A stretch of DNA of 64,000 nucleotides from Candidatus Avedoeria danica (GCA_016703025.1 JADJCV010000005.1:124001-188000); one strand, 5' to 3'; shown: positions 25,755 through 34,128, counted from the stretch's first letter. The notes: generated by a model not told the origin, from the letters alone. Made by a program: numbers and translations.

Positions 25755-25874
25755 CCGGCCGTTCAGCGTGTGCCCGAGCATCGGGCGGATCGCCGCGTTT
25801 TTTGCGGCGGTGGAACCCGTAGTGGTAGATCGTGCGCTGGCGGAAGTCGCCGCAGCGGCGGACGATCGGGACGA

Positions 25875-25982
25875 TCACCCGACCCCCGCAATGATCGCCG
25901 CCACCACGCGCGCTGCCAAGAACGCGTTCCCGTCGTCCGTGAAGTGGGCGCCGTCCTCGCCGAGGAGGATGAGGGTGGGCAT
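25875..25982 (-). pseudogene. C-terminal remnant of an SGNH/GDSL hydrolase
   Basis: The short frame MPTLILLGEDGAHFTDDGNA continues FLAARVVAAIIAGVG and stops. The GEDGAHFTDDGNAFLA part is the D-x-x-H catalytic block V of SGNH (GDSL) esterases with its trailing helix. Nothing upstream on this strand supplies blocks I-III. Too short to function; read as a scrap of a deleted gene. Confidence 0.5.
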
Positions 25983-26536
25983 GGGGTTGGCTCCGAGCAG
26001 AGGCGGTGTCGCTGTCAAGGCATGGGATGATCGGGCAACGCAGCAACGATACGCTTTTGGCGGCGCGGGAACGTGCGGTCAGGGCCATTGGGATTCGTGC
26101 TAACGTTGGCGCCGTGCGCCGGTGGGAGACACCGTTGCCGTGCTGACGCTACAGCCGGACGACGTCCGCCGTCTTGCCGGTGCGGAGATCCTCCACGCAA
26201 GGCCGTTGGCGTTGGCGTGATCGGTGCGGCTCTCCGCGCCGGACGATCGCTTGCACCCGCGAGGGACTCCGCCCAAGTTCCCCAGTGATCTGGCGCGATT
26301 GCCCTTGTGATCTTGGCAAAGTCCTAATGGGCAATCCGCAAAGATCCCCATAGGACTCTGCCCCAGTCCACATGCGTACTTGCCAGAGGAACCTTGCGGT
26401 GTCCGGCTGGCACGAGCCGATTCGACGAAGCGGTGCGGGATGAGCGAACCCACGCTGCGCGCGACGCTGAGGTTGGAGATCGAATCGCTGCCGGAGGCGC
26501 TGGCCGCCGATGGCGATCCCCTGACAGGGTCGGCGC
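25983..26536. other. Region without a supportable gene
   Basis: Several overlapping open frames exist on both strands but none has family-like sequence, a ribosome site or consistent third-position GC. A short frame around 26113-26216 (QPDDVRRLAGAEILHARPL) reads like a former gene end; this is weak. Together with the remnants on both sides this looks like decayed DNA. Confidence 0.4.
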
Positions 26537-26683
26537 GTGACGTACGCGCCCGATGCCGCGCTGTCCGCGCGCCTGAACGCCGACCTCGTCACCACGGATC
26601 GCGAACTCCTGGATCGCACCTCCGGCCACCTTCGGGCGCGGACGCCGGCCGACGGGTTGGCAGCATGTGCCATGAGTCCGTAA
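26537..26683 (+). pseudogene. C-terminal remnant of a PIN-domain (VapC-like) protein
   Basis: The frame reads VTYAPDAALSARLNADLVTT followed by DRELLDRTSGHLRARTP and stops at 26681. The A-(D/H)-A-L-x-A-x-L-x-A-D-L-V-T-T-D-R-E-L-L pattern is the end of PIN-domain RNases, including the last acidic residues. No N-terminal half and no antitoxin remain upstream. Confidence 0.5.
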
Positions 26684-26789
26684 GGTTCGACTCGACGACG
26701 GGCCTGTCGGCTAGGCCACGACTGGCCGATTGGCTATTCCGCCGCATCACGAGGCACGATATCGTGGACGCAACTTCAAGGAGGTTCCC

Positions 26790-27254
26790 GTGAGCGAGAG
26801 CATCAAGATCGACGACACCCTCACCATCCCCGCCGGCGAGATCGAGTGGCGCTTCAGCATGCCGAGCGGACCCGGCGGCGGCCATGCCGCGGCGAGCGAG
26901 ACGCGTGTCGAGTTGCGCTGGAACGTCGAGTCCTCGCGCGTCCTCTCCGACGCACAGCGGTTCGTGCTGCTGGAGCACCTCGAGGATCGCTTGACGGAGG
27001 ACGGACTGCTTCGCATCACCGTCGAGACCGAGCGCAGCCAGCACCAGAACCGAGAGATCGCCACCGAGCGCTTCATCCACCTCGTCCACGATGCCATCGC
27101 GGCTGACCGGACACGCTGGAAGACGGAAGTGCCCGCAGCCGTCCGCGAGGATCGGCTGCACGACAAGCATCACCGCGCGGCCATCAAAGCGGCGCGGCAC
27201 GACCCGGAGCCGGAGGACGTTGGCCTTTCGGGGGACGTCGAGGTCGAGGACTAG
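26790..27254 (+). CDS. ArfB-like peptide chain release factor domain protein with GGQ changed to GGG
   Basis: 154 residues from GTG 26790, with AAGGAGG five bases upstream. It fits the stand-alone RF-1 domain of ArfB/YaeJ: IPAGEIEWRFSMPSGPGGGH, then ETRVELRWNVESSRVL and FVLLEHLEDRLTEDG. TVETERSQHQNREIATERF and a DRTRWKTEVPAAVREDRLHD tail follow. In the family the catalytic motif is GPGGQ followed by x-V-N-K-T; here it is G27-P-G29-G30-G31-H with A-A-A-S-E-T, so the catalytic Gln and the N-K are gone. The C-terminal tail is less basic than the ribosome-binding tail of ArfB and ends acidic. It may bind ribosomes without hydrolysing peptidyl-tRNA, or have changed role. Confidence 0.85.
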   Translation: MSESIKIDDTLTIPAGEIEWRFSMPSGPGGGHAAASETRVELRWNVESSRVLSDAQRFVLLEHLEDRLTEDGLLRITVETERSQHQNREIATERFIHLVHDAIAADRTRWKTEVPAAVREDRLHDKHHRAAIKAARHDPEPEDVGLSGDVEVED

Positions 27255-27350
27255 GACCCCGCCACTGGACATGCCCGGACCACCCCGTTCGGCACCGAGG
27301 CCAGCCAGCTGATGACCGGATAGGCGGCCGTCGTCGTGGATGGCGGACGA

Positions 27351-29714
27351 TCACGGCAACTCGGTGATCGTGACCGTCGCCCTCCTGTCGCCGTCGTCCT
27401 TGTCGTTGTTCTCGTACAAGGTCCAGGTGAACGGCCAGATGCCCACCGCGTCGTTCACGAACAAGAACAACTCGCCATCGCGGCGCGGCGTGAATTCGAC
27501 CGTTCCCTTGTCAAGCAGTTGGTGCTCCGCGATGCCGGATGCACCGATGCGCGCCGTCGGCACGAACCAGCGCGCCGTCAGGAGTCGGCGGAACGGCAGG
27601 CCGAGGATGAAGGCGATGTTGCGCTTCTCGAGGCTGCTGAATCCGGCGGGTGATGTGACGAGGTAGCTGCCATCCGTCCACCCGCCTTTCGGCAGCGCAA
27701 CGCTCACGCTGTAGCGATGGTTCTTGCAGAGGCCGATGCCGGTGGCATGGCACGGTTCCCGGCTGCTGAATGTGATTGGACTCCACCGCCCATCGGCGTC
27801 CAGCGCGCCTTCGGAGCTCCGGCACACGGCTCCGGCGACGGACGCTGCCGTGAACCCCCCTCGGTTCAGCGCGCCCGCTCCGATCAGCACGATCGTCGCC
27901 AAGGCCCCGAAGCCGAAGGCAGGGGGCACGAGCCGCTGCGTCAGGCGCTCGAACGCGGAGTGTTCGCCAAAGATCGAGCGGACTCGAGAGACCGGTCCTT
28001 CCTTGTTCCGTTCGGCGGATTCGGTCGCGGCGGCACCCTTCAGGACATCGTCCCACAGGCCGAGCATGCGCTGGCGGATCTTCTGCTCGAAGCGCGCGCT
28101 GGCCAGCAACAACAGGATCAGGACGCCCAGCAGGAACCCGAGTTGAATGGGGTACGCCCGGTAGTATTGGGTCCACGGCTTCGTGAACCCGGGCAGGAAC
28201 TCGGCGGCAAGGTCGATGATGCCCGCCGAGCCGCGCGACCTGAGCTGGAACACGTCCGGCCACCACGTGCCGGCGAGGAACGGCACGCCGATGAGCAGCA
28301 GCGACGTCCCGACGGAGAGGAAGTACAGCCCCCGCCTGAGCCACACCGTGTCCCAGACCCGCGCCTGGCCGGCCCTCCGCGCGCCCGCCTGATCGGATTG
28401 CTCGTATGGGTTCGCCTCGCCATCGAGGATCGCCCCGCTGTCTGTCACGACGGCATACCGCTCGGGCAGCACGATCGGCGCATACTCGTCGCGTCCGGCG
28501 ACGATCCGCGTGAACACGCTCTCGTGGATCTTGGGGCGCGGAATGCGAACCTTGACGAAGTCGTCGTCGCAGAGCGCCTCCACGCTGCGCGGCTTGTACC
28601 GGTAGTAGGCGGCCAATCCCTGTCGGGAGTCGTGCAACGGTCCGCTCGGGTTGGCATGCGCCTGCCATTCGCCGACGACGCTCGGGAACAGCCGCAGGCC
28701 CTGGCCTCCGCTCGCCCGCATCGCCTGGTCGGCCATCCAGCACAACGGAACGTACGCCAGCCCGTCATCGGGGTACCCGCCGCCGACGTCGGAGTGCATG
28801 CCGGTGAACCAGACCTGTGTGACGCGCTCTTCGTCGATGTGCTTGGCGAGCGCCGGCTCGACGTCCTTGCGCGGCACCTTGTCCAACGCATTCGCAGCGT
28901 TCACCGCGTCCGCAGCCGGAACGTCGTCCCCGCGCAGCCGCACCGACGCCTCGTCGTAGAGCACCGGATGGAACGAAAACCGCTCATCGTCGAGCGCGAC
29001 GGCATGGCAGATCTTGTCGACGACATCGAGCGGCTTGCGGCTGCGCAGGGATAGCGGCCAGACCCACTGATCCCAGCCCGTCGTCATCTCGTCGATCGGC
29101 AGCCCGTACGCATCCACTGTGTCCCACAGGCCAAGGAACGCGATCCTGGGCGCGACCTTCGCCACATCCTCGATCTTCGCCGCGCCCGGATGGACGATGC
29201 GATCCCAGGCCCGATGCGCGTTGTACAACGTCGCCCGGACCTTCCGGACATGCCATTTGGCCGGGAACGTCAGGCGATACCCGCGATACGCCCAGCGGGC
29301 CATGCGCTCGAGCTCGTGCCCGCGAACCCCCCGTATCAGCCCCTGGTCGGCGATGAGCCCGGCCAACACCCGGACCGTAAACGCGCCGCGGCTGAAGCCG
29401 AACAGATAGAACTCATCCGCCGCACGCCCGCGCCGCGCATCGTCGGGCACATAGTTCTGGCACGCGAACATGTAGAGCTGGATGACATTGCGCTTGAGGC
29501 CAAAGCCAATTCCGCCCCCAAGGAGCTTCAACGGCTTGAAGGCCGACGTGCCGACGCCGTTGTCGTACATCGCGATCTGATCGCCTTCCGAAAGATCGAT
29601 CGCCTGATACATGCGCCAGACGTTCGTCTTCATCAGCTTGGCGGGACTGTTGCCGGTGCCGTCGGACAACAAGACGATCTTCTTGGGGGGTTGTTCGGAC
29701 TGTTGCTTGTACAT
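27351..29714 (-). CDS. DUF2235 alpha/beta-hydrolase (Tle1-like phospholipase family)
   Basis: 787 residues from ATG 29714 (AGGGGAG upstream). The DUF2235 domain spans about residues 10-400. It has LLSDGTGNSP at the start, YDNGVGT, and the nucleophile elbow G-F-S108-R-G in EFYLFGFSRGAFTVRVLAGL. Further on are FLGLWDTVDAYG and VWFTGMHSDVGGGYPDDGLA, where the Asp/His of the triad belong. After it come three hydrophobic segments (FLSVGTSLLLIGVPFLAG, GFLLGVLILLLLA, FGALATIVLIGAGA) and a soluble beta-rich tail ending in TWTLYENNDKDDGDRRATVT. DUF2235 includes type VI secretion phospholipase effectors and fungal homologues. No secretion-system genes are here, and the membrane helices suggest a resident membrane enzyme. 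Confidence 0.85.
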   Translation of the reverse strand: MYKQQSEQPPKKIVLLSDGTGNSPAKLMKTNVWRMYQAIDLSEGDQIAMYDNGVGTSAFKPLKLLGGGIGFGLKRNVIQLYMFACQNYVPDDARRGRAADEFYLFGFSRGAFTVRVLAGLIADQGLIRGVRGHELERMARWAYRGYRLTFPAKWHVRKVRATLYNAHRAWDRIVHPGAAKIEDVAKVAPRIAFLGLWDTVDAYGLPIDEMTTGWDQWVWPLSLRSRKPLDVVDKICHAVALDDERFSFHPVLYDEASVRLRGDDVPAADAVNAANALDKVPRKDVEPALAKHIDEERVTQVWFTGMHSDVGGGYPDDGLAYVPLCWMADQAMRASGGQGLRLFPSVVGEWQAHANPSGPLHDSRQGLAAYYRYKPRSVEALCDDDFVKVRIPRPKIHESVFTRIVAGRDEYAPIVLPERYAVVTDSGAILDGEANPYEQSDQAGARRAGQARVWDTVWLRRGLYFLSVGTSLLLIGVPFLAGTWWPDVFQLRSRGSAGIIDLAAEFLPGFTKPWTQYYRAYPIQLGFLLGVLILLLLASARFEQKIRQRMLGLWDDVLKGAAATESAERNKEGPVSRVRSIFGEHSAFERLTQRLVPPAFGFGALATIVLIGAGALNRGGFTAASVAGAVCRSSEGALDADGRWSPITFSSREPCHATGIGLCKNHRYSVSVALPKGGWTDGSYLVTSPAGFSSLEKRNIAFILGLPFRRLLTARWFVPTARIGASGIAEHQLLDKGTVEFTPRRDGELFLFVNDAVGIWPFTWTLYENNDKDDGDRRATVTITELP

Positions 29715-29781
29715 CGACGTCTCCCCTGGACGGAAGGGAAATGCGCTGGGCACGCGGCGCCGACGTCACGGGCCGGTGTGC

Positions 29782-31785
29782 CTATGGCCGCAGAAGGTGC
29801 GGCAGCCACAGCCGATGGAGCGTTCGGACCGCGCCCGACACGTCCTCGGCCCTGAAGTACAGGATTGCGCCGTCCGCGCCCACCGACCAGGCGTCGAGCC
29901 CCTCGAGCAGCGCCACGCCCGCCAGGTTGGCGCTCGTCGGGCTGATCACGTTCGTCCATGCCCCGTCGCGGTCGCGGCGCAGGATCAGGCCGCCGCTGCC
30001 CACCGCCCAGCCCTGGCCATCGAGGCCGATGGCGACATCGCGCAGAAGGCTGTCGGCGGCCTCGGCCGGCACCGGCGCAAGCCGCCAAGTCGTGCCGTTC
30101 CAGACGAGCACCGTGCCCTTCGCGCCGACCGCCACCGCGCCGCCTTCCGCCCCCAGCGCAACCGCCTGCAGCCACTCCGTCGTCACGCGCTGTTCGATGG
30201 GCTTCCACCGGCCGCCGACCAGCCGCAGCGTCTGCCCACCCCAGCCGACCGCCCACCCATCGTTGGCGCCGTTGAGTGCCACATCCGCCAGCGGCCGATG
30301 CGAGCGCGCACCGTCGTCGACGACCACCCATGTGTCCCCGATGAGCTTGAGGATCGTCCCGCCGTCGCCGACCGCCCATGCGGTGCCGGCCTGCGGTCGC
30401 CCGAAGGCGTCGGACGGGACGGCGATGCCGTTCAATCGTTCGCGCGTCGGGCTGGGCACCATCGTCCACGTGCCGCCGACCATGCGCAGGATCGCGCCGT
30501 TGTCGCCCACCGCCCAGCCGCTGGCCGGACCGTCGAGGGCGACGGCGTGCAGGTGGCCGCGCATCGGGCCCGGCACCTCTGACCAGCCGTCACCGGCATA
30601 GCGCAGCAGGGCACCCTCCGTGCCGACCGCCCAGCCGTCGAATGCCGCCGCGAACGCGACGTCCTCCAGCTGCGTCCCGAGGCGGACGCCTTCGTCCCGC
30701 CACTCGTTGTCGCTGAAGTGCAGCACCGCGGCACGGCACTCACCGGCGGTCAGGCAGTCGGCGCCGACGGCCCACGCCTCGGCGGCGCCGACGACGGCCA
30801 GCGAGGCAACGCCCTTGGACGTCCGGGAGTCGACCTCGACCCAATCGTCGCCCGCGAGGCGCAGGATCGGGGTGCGGCACGGCAGGACGCACGCCTGACC
30901 GAACGCCCAGCCGCCGCCACCCGCCCCGAGCGCCACGGTGCGCAGCGGCTGCGCGATGTCGTCGCGCACGACCGTCCAACGGCTGTCGGCGAAGCGAAGG
31001 ATCGCCCCGCGGCACGGCTGCTGGGCGCACGTCTCGCCGACAGCCCAGCCGGAGGACGCGTCGCGCATCGCAACGGCGTGCAGTCGGATGTCGGGCGGGC
31101 CGATGTCCTGGCGCTGCCAGAGACCCTCGGAGTAATGGAAGAGGACGGCGTGGCAGCGGCGATCGCCGGCGCAGTCATCGCCGACGGCCCAGCCGTCGTC
31201 TTCGGTCGGCAGCGCCAAGCCATAGAGCCAATCGACGTCCGGCGTTGCGGCGACCGACCATGCCCCCGCCTCGTAGCGCATGAGGACGCCGCGGCAGCGC
31301 GCATCCGGCCGGCAGCGGCCGCCGACGGCCCAGCCCTGCTCGCCGTCCAACATCGTCACGGCCGAGAGGACGATGTCCGGCAGCTTGGCGGTGACGGCCC
31401 ATCCGTCCCGGCCGAGCCGCAGCACGATGCCCTCACAGCGGCCGTCCGCAGCACACGCGCCGCCGACGGCCCAGCCATCATCGACGCCGCGAATCGCCAA
31501 ACCGTGCAGCGGCAGCTCGGTCGGGCTTGGCGCCTCCAACCAACCGCCATCCGCGAAGCGCAGGATGACGCCGCCCTTGCCGACGGCCCAACCGTGGTCG
31601 GGCGCGGTGAATGCCACCGCCGAGAGCCCGAGACCACAGCCGGGCCCCATCACGGGGTCGCAGCTCCAACGTCCGCGGATATCGCCGGGGCGGCCGGGCG
31701 CGGCCGCGGCGGCACCGGCGAGGGCAACGATCGCCCCCAGCGACGCCATCGCGCCGATCACCCGCCTCACCCATGCCGTTCGCAT
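29782..31785 (-). CDS. Secreted 14-repeat GWAVG beta-propeller protein
   Basis: 667 residues with a signal peptide (IGAMASLGAIVALAGAAAAA). Fourteen repeats of about 42-50 residues, each with an xGWAVG core followed by G-x-(I/V)-L-(R/H), run to the C-terminus; fourteen suggests two seven-bladed propellers. Repeats 2-7 contain a Cys pair after WAVG (for example GACAADGRCEGIVL, GRCRPDARCRGVLM, DDCAGDRRCHAVLF), absent from repeats 1 and 8-14. The protein ends in RLWLPHLLRP, the motif shared by other exported proteins here. The repeat type is related to YCF48/BNR propellers. It follows, on the opposite strand, a long leader region of the RRM gene; the hydrolase gene lies 67 bases downstream on the same strand. 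Likely an extracellular binding protein. Confidence 0.85.
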   Translation of the reverse strand: MRTAWVRRVIGAMASLGAIVALAGAAAAAPGRPGDIRGRWSCDPVMGPGCGLGLSAVAFTAPDHGWAVGKGGVILRFADGGWLEAPSPTELPLHGLAIRGVDDGWAVGGACAADGRCEGIVLRLGRDGWAVTAKLPDIVLSAVTMLDGEQGWAVGGRCRPDARCRGVLMRYEAGAWSVAATPDVDWLYGLALPTEDDGWAVGDDCAGDRRCHAVLFHYSEGLWQRQDIGPPDIRLHAVAMRDASSGWAVGETCAQQPCRGAILRFADSRWTVVRDDIAQPLRTVALGAGGGGWAFGQACVLPCRTPILRLAGDDWVEVDSRTSKGVASLAVVGAAEAWAVGADCLTAGECRAAVLHFSDNEWRDEGVRLGTQLEDVAFAAAFDGWAVGTEGALLRYAGDGWSEVPGPMRGHLHAVALDGPASGWAVGDNGAILRMVGGTWTMVPSPTRERLNGIAVPSDAFGRPQAGTAWAVGDGGTILKLIGDTWVVVDDGARSHRPLADVALNGANDGWAVGWGGQTLRLVGGRWKPIEQRVTTEWLQAVALGAEGGAVAVGAKGTVLVWNGTTWRLAPVPAEAADSLLRDVAIGLDGQGWAVGSGGLILRRDRDGAWTNVISPTSANLAGVALLEGLDAWSVGADGAILYFRAEDVSGAVRTLHRLWLPHLLRP

Positions 31786-31953
31786 GTCGATCCCCGACTT
31801 CCTGCGTGTCTCCTGCCTGCGACGAACTTTAACGTTCTGCCCCCTGAAAAGGCGCGGCCATCGACATTAAGATGCGTCGCTGTCGCTTAGTCGTCGGTTT
31901 CGGCCGCATTCCACCGGTGGGTTCTGTCGCGTTGAAACGGACGAGAAAAGTGC

Positions 31954-31982
31954 TGGACAAAGGATTCCCAAGCCTGTATATT
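31954..31982 (+). promoter_or_regulatory. Sigma-70-type promoter of the RRM gene
   Basis: TGGACA (31954-31959), 17-base spacer, TATATT (31977-31982). The predicted mRNA leader runs about 175 nt to ATG 32164. A long leader is common in cold-shock-type genes, and RRM glycine-rich proteins of cyanobacteria are cold-induced. The rest of 31786-32163 shows nothing else certain. Confidence 0.7.
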
Positions 31983-32163
31983 GGCACCCCAAGGATGCGG
32001 TTCAAAGTGCTATGGACCGAGTTCCCCTCAGCGTCCGGTCGTCCCTTCGGGTCTCCTGCGTGCGGTGAAGGGTATCTCTGTCAGGCCTCGCATCCCGGCC
32101 CACAGCGGCGGTCGGCACGCGTGGCCGCGCCGTCGACCTGTTCATCAGGAGGCTCGAGTCCCC

Positions 32164-32514
32164 ATGTCCAAGAAGCTGTTCGTTGGCGGCCTGCCGTGGT
32201 CGGTGACCTCGGAGGAGCTGCAAGACCTCTTCGCCCCGCACGGTGAAGTGCTGGACGCGGTGGTCATCAAGGACCGCGAGACGGGTCGGAGCCGCGGCTT
32301 CGGCTTCGTCGAGTTCGAGGACGACGCAGCGGCCGAAGCTGCTGTGAACGCCCTCAACAACTCATCCCTCGGTGGTCGCACGATCACGGTGAATGAGGCC
32401 AACGACCGTCCGGAGGGCGGCCGCGGGGGCGGCGGAGGCGGCGGCGGTGGCTATCGCGGCGACCGCGGGGGCGGCGACGGTGGAGGCTACCGCAGCGACC
32501 GCGGGGGCTGGTAG
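32164..32514 (+). CDS. Glycine-rich RRM RNA-binding protein
   Basis: 116 residues from ATG 32164, with AGGAGG 11 bases upstream. One RRM fills residues 3-82: RNP2 is KLFVGGLPW (4-12) and RNP1 is RGFGFVEF (44-51). The loop KDRETGRSRGFGF and the final strand GGRTITVNEAN are all intact. The tail (about 83-116) is an RGG/RGD-like Gly-Arg-Tyr run (GGYRGDRGGGDGG). This is the layout of bacterial Rbp proteins, which bind RNA, act as chaperones at low temperature and in cyanobacteria help locate mRNA. It is monocistronic, with its own strong promoter and terminator. GC and codon style fit the neighbours. Confidence 0.96.
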   Translation: MSKKLFVGGLPWSVTSEELQDLFAPHGEVLDAVVIKDRETGRSRGFGFVEFEDDAAAEAAVNALNNSSLGGRTITVNEANDRPEGGRGGGGGGGGGYRGDRGGGDGGGYRSDRGGW

Positions 32515-32541
32515 CCGTCGCATCGTTCGGTGCACTGAACG

Positions 32542-32567
32542 CGGGGCGGGCCGGTTGGCCCGCCCCG
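32542..32567 (+). terminator. Intrinsic terminator after the RRM gene
   Basis: An 11-bp perfect stem CGGGGCGGGCC-GGTT-GGCCCGCCCCG, followed by TTCGTTATCC. The stem is very strong; the T-run is poor, as often in GC-rich genomes. Confidence 0.8.
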
Positions 32568-32610
32568 TTCGTTATCCCGTTCGTTATTCTGGGGCAGCGG
32601 CGCAGACAGG

Positions 32611-33873
32611 ATGGCGGCGATGGCGGGGGCGAAGCGGTTCGACGTACTCGTCGTCGGCGGCGGGGTGAACGGGTTGGCGACGGCGTGGCAGCTCGCGAGG
32701 CGCGGCGCTGGTCAGGGCGGCGCTGGTCAGGGCGGCACTGGGCAGGGCGGCACTGGGCAGAGCGAAGCTGGGCAGGGCGGCACGGCGCGCATCGGGCTGA
32801 TCGACCGGTTCGCGATCCCGCACGACCGCGGCTCGAGCCACGGGCCGACGCGGATCACGCGCAGCACGTACGCCGATCCGCGCTTCGTGGCGACGATGGC
32901 CGAGGCGAACGCCGAGGATTGGCCGGCGCTCGAGGCGGCGGCCGGGCAGCCGCTGCGGCATGCCCGCCCGACCTTCTTCTTCGGCCCCGCCAACGGTCCG
33001 ATCGCTGCATACGCCGCTGCCGTGGCGAAGGTGGATGGCGCCGCGATCGATGCCGTCCCACCCGCCGCGGCGCGCGCGCTGGCAAATGGCTGGCTGCGGA
33101 TCGAGGACGGCGACGTCGCCCTGCATGACCGCACCGGCGCGGTCATCGCCGCCGCGGACGTCATGCGGGTCCTCGAGCGGCTGGTGCGTGAGGGAGGCGT
33201 CGAGGTCATCGAGGGAACGCCGGTGCGAGCGATCGGGCATGCCGGCGACGCCGCGGCAAGAACGGGACGCGACGCCGGGCGCACGTCAACGGGTGCCGCG
33301 GACGGTCCGGTCGTCGTCGAGACGGCCGCCGGCACGCTGCTGGCGGAGCGCGTCGTCGTGACCGCCGGGGCGTGGATCGGGCGGCTGCTGCCCGCGCTGG
33401 CCGACCGGTTGACGCCGCTCCGTCAGACCGTCGCGCTGCTCGATGTCGACGGGGATCCGACGACGGCGCCGAACTGGGTGCGCGTCGGCCCGGCGGGCGA
33501 GCCGGAGGTCTTTGGGCAGCCTGCGTTCGGGCATGCCGGCCTCAAGGCGGCGATCCATCGCCAGACCGGCGAGGCCGACGATCCGGACATCGCCGTGCCG
33601 TTCGACGCCGCCTCGCCCGATGTTGCGGCGCTGCTGGACGTGATCGACCGCTGCCTGGCCGTGCCGGTGCGCGGCGTGTTGGGCGGCATGACGTGTCTGT
33701 ACACGATGACGCCCGACCACGGCTTCCTCCTCGGCCCGCTGCCGGACGATCCGCGGATCATCGTCGGGGCGGCGTGCTCCGGGCATGCGTTCAAGTTCGC
33801 GCCGTGGACGGGGCGGGTGCTGGCGGGGTGGGCGATGGGGGACGGGATGAATCGCGGGCTGGGAGTCGGCTGA
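32611..33873 (+). CDS. FAD-dependent amine oxidoreductase (sarcosine oxidase/SolA-like, DAO family)
   Basis: 420 residues. The FAD-binding Rossmann motif is FDVLVVGGGVNGLATAWQLA (about 11-30). The family pattern for monomeric sarcosine oxidase follows: SSHGPTRITRSTYADPRFV, RPTFFFGPANGP, VVTAGAWIGRLLPAL and LTPLRQTVALLD. Near the C-terminus it has GGMTCLYTMTPDHGFLLGPL and GAACSGHAFKFAPWTGRVLA, which hold the covalent-flavin Cys region and substrate side. It oxidises secondary or N-methyl amines to aldehyde, ammonia or amine and H2O2. Between the Rossmann helix and the second strand is an unusual run GAGQGGAGQGGTGQGGTGQS made by five tandem 15-base repeats. Substrate is not determinable. Confidence 0.87.
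   Translation: MAAMAGAKRFDVLVVGGGVNGLATAWQLARRGAGQGGAGQGGTGQGGTGQSEAGQGGTARIGLIDRFAIPHDRGSSHGPTRITRSTYADPRFVATMAEANAEDWPALEAAAGQPLRHARPTFFFGPANGPIAAYAAAVAKVDGAAIDAVPPAAARALANGWLRIEDGDVALHDRTGAVIAAADVMRVLERLVREGGVEVIEGTPVRAIGHAGDAAARTGRDAGRTSTGAADGPVVVETAAGTLLAERVVVTAGAWIGRLLPALADRLTPLRQTVALLDVDGDPTTAPNWVRVGPAGEPEVFGQPAFGHAGLKAAIHRQTGEADDPDIAVPFDAASPDVAALLDVIDRCLAVPVRGVLGGMTCLYTMTPDHGFLLGPLPDDPRIIVGAACSGHAFKFAPWTGRVLAGWAMGDGMNRGLGVG
32710..32784 (+). repeat. Five tandem 15-bp repeats inside the FAD oxidoreductase gene
   Basis: Units like GGTCAGGGCGGCGCT at 32710, 32725, 32740, 32755 and 32770, imperfect (the fourth is most diverged). Fifteen bases keep the frame, so copy number could vary by five residues at a time at a loop next to the FAD site. 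Confidence 0.9.
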
Positions 33874-33909
33874 ATCGACTGGATCGGCCGGATCGGCTGG
33901 ATCGACTGG
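33874..33909 (+). repeat. Four tandem 9-bp repeats after a stop codon
   Basis: ATCGACTGG, ATCGGCCGG, ATCGGCTGG, ATCGACTGG directly follow the oxidoreductase stop. A slippage product; no coding role seen. Confidence 0.85.
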
Positions 33910-33999
33910 ATCGAAACGGGCGGCACGAGTCCGGCGTAAACGGTTGCCGCGCGCACCGCCAACGGGGCCGACACATCGACGCAGAGAGCTGGACGAACC

Positions 34000-34080
34000 A
34001 TGAACCTGAGATCGACGACGATCTGTCCGGAGTGCGGCGTGATCCTCGACGCACCCGACGACGTCGAGGGCGTGACGTGA
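34000..34080 (+). pseudogene. Truncated LysW-like zinc-ribbon mini-gene
   Basis: 26 codons: MNLRSTTICPECGVILDAPD followed by DVEGVT and stop. The N-terminal half resembles LysW amino-group carrier proteins (CPECGAxIxLPDDVEVGE), but the second CPDCG knuckle and the C-terminal glutamate that carries the substrate are missing. A further open stretch to 34124 does not restore them. No lysine- or arginine-biosynthesis genes are adjacent. It could be a relic or a chance zinc-knuckle peptide. Confidence 0.4.
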
Positions 34081-34128
34081 CCGCGACGGTGGCCGTGTTC
34101 GCATGGGCCGGGTACTTCGAGTGATGCG

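Noticed and set aside
26100..26330. Possible transposase HTH on the minus strand (RQITGELGRSPSRVQ)
   Set aside because: The phrase is short, out of any longer family match and the frame has no supporting start; could be chance.
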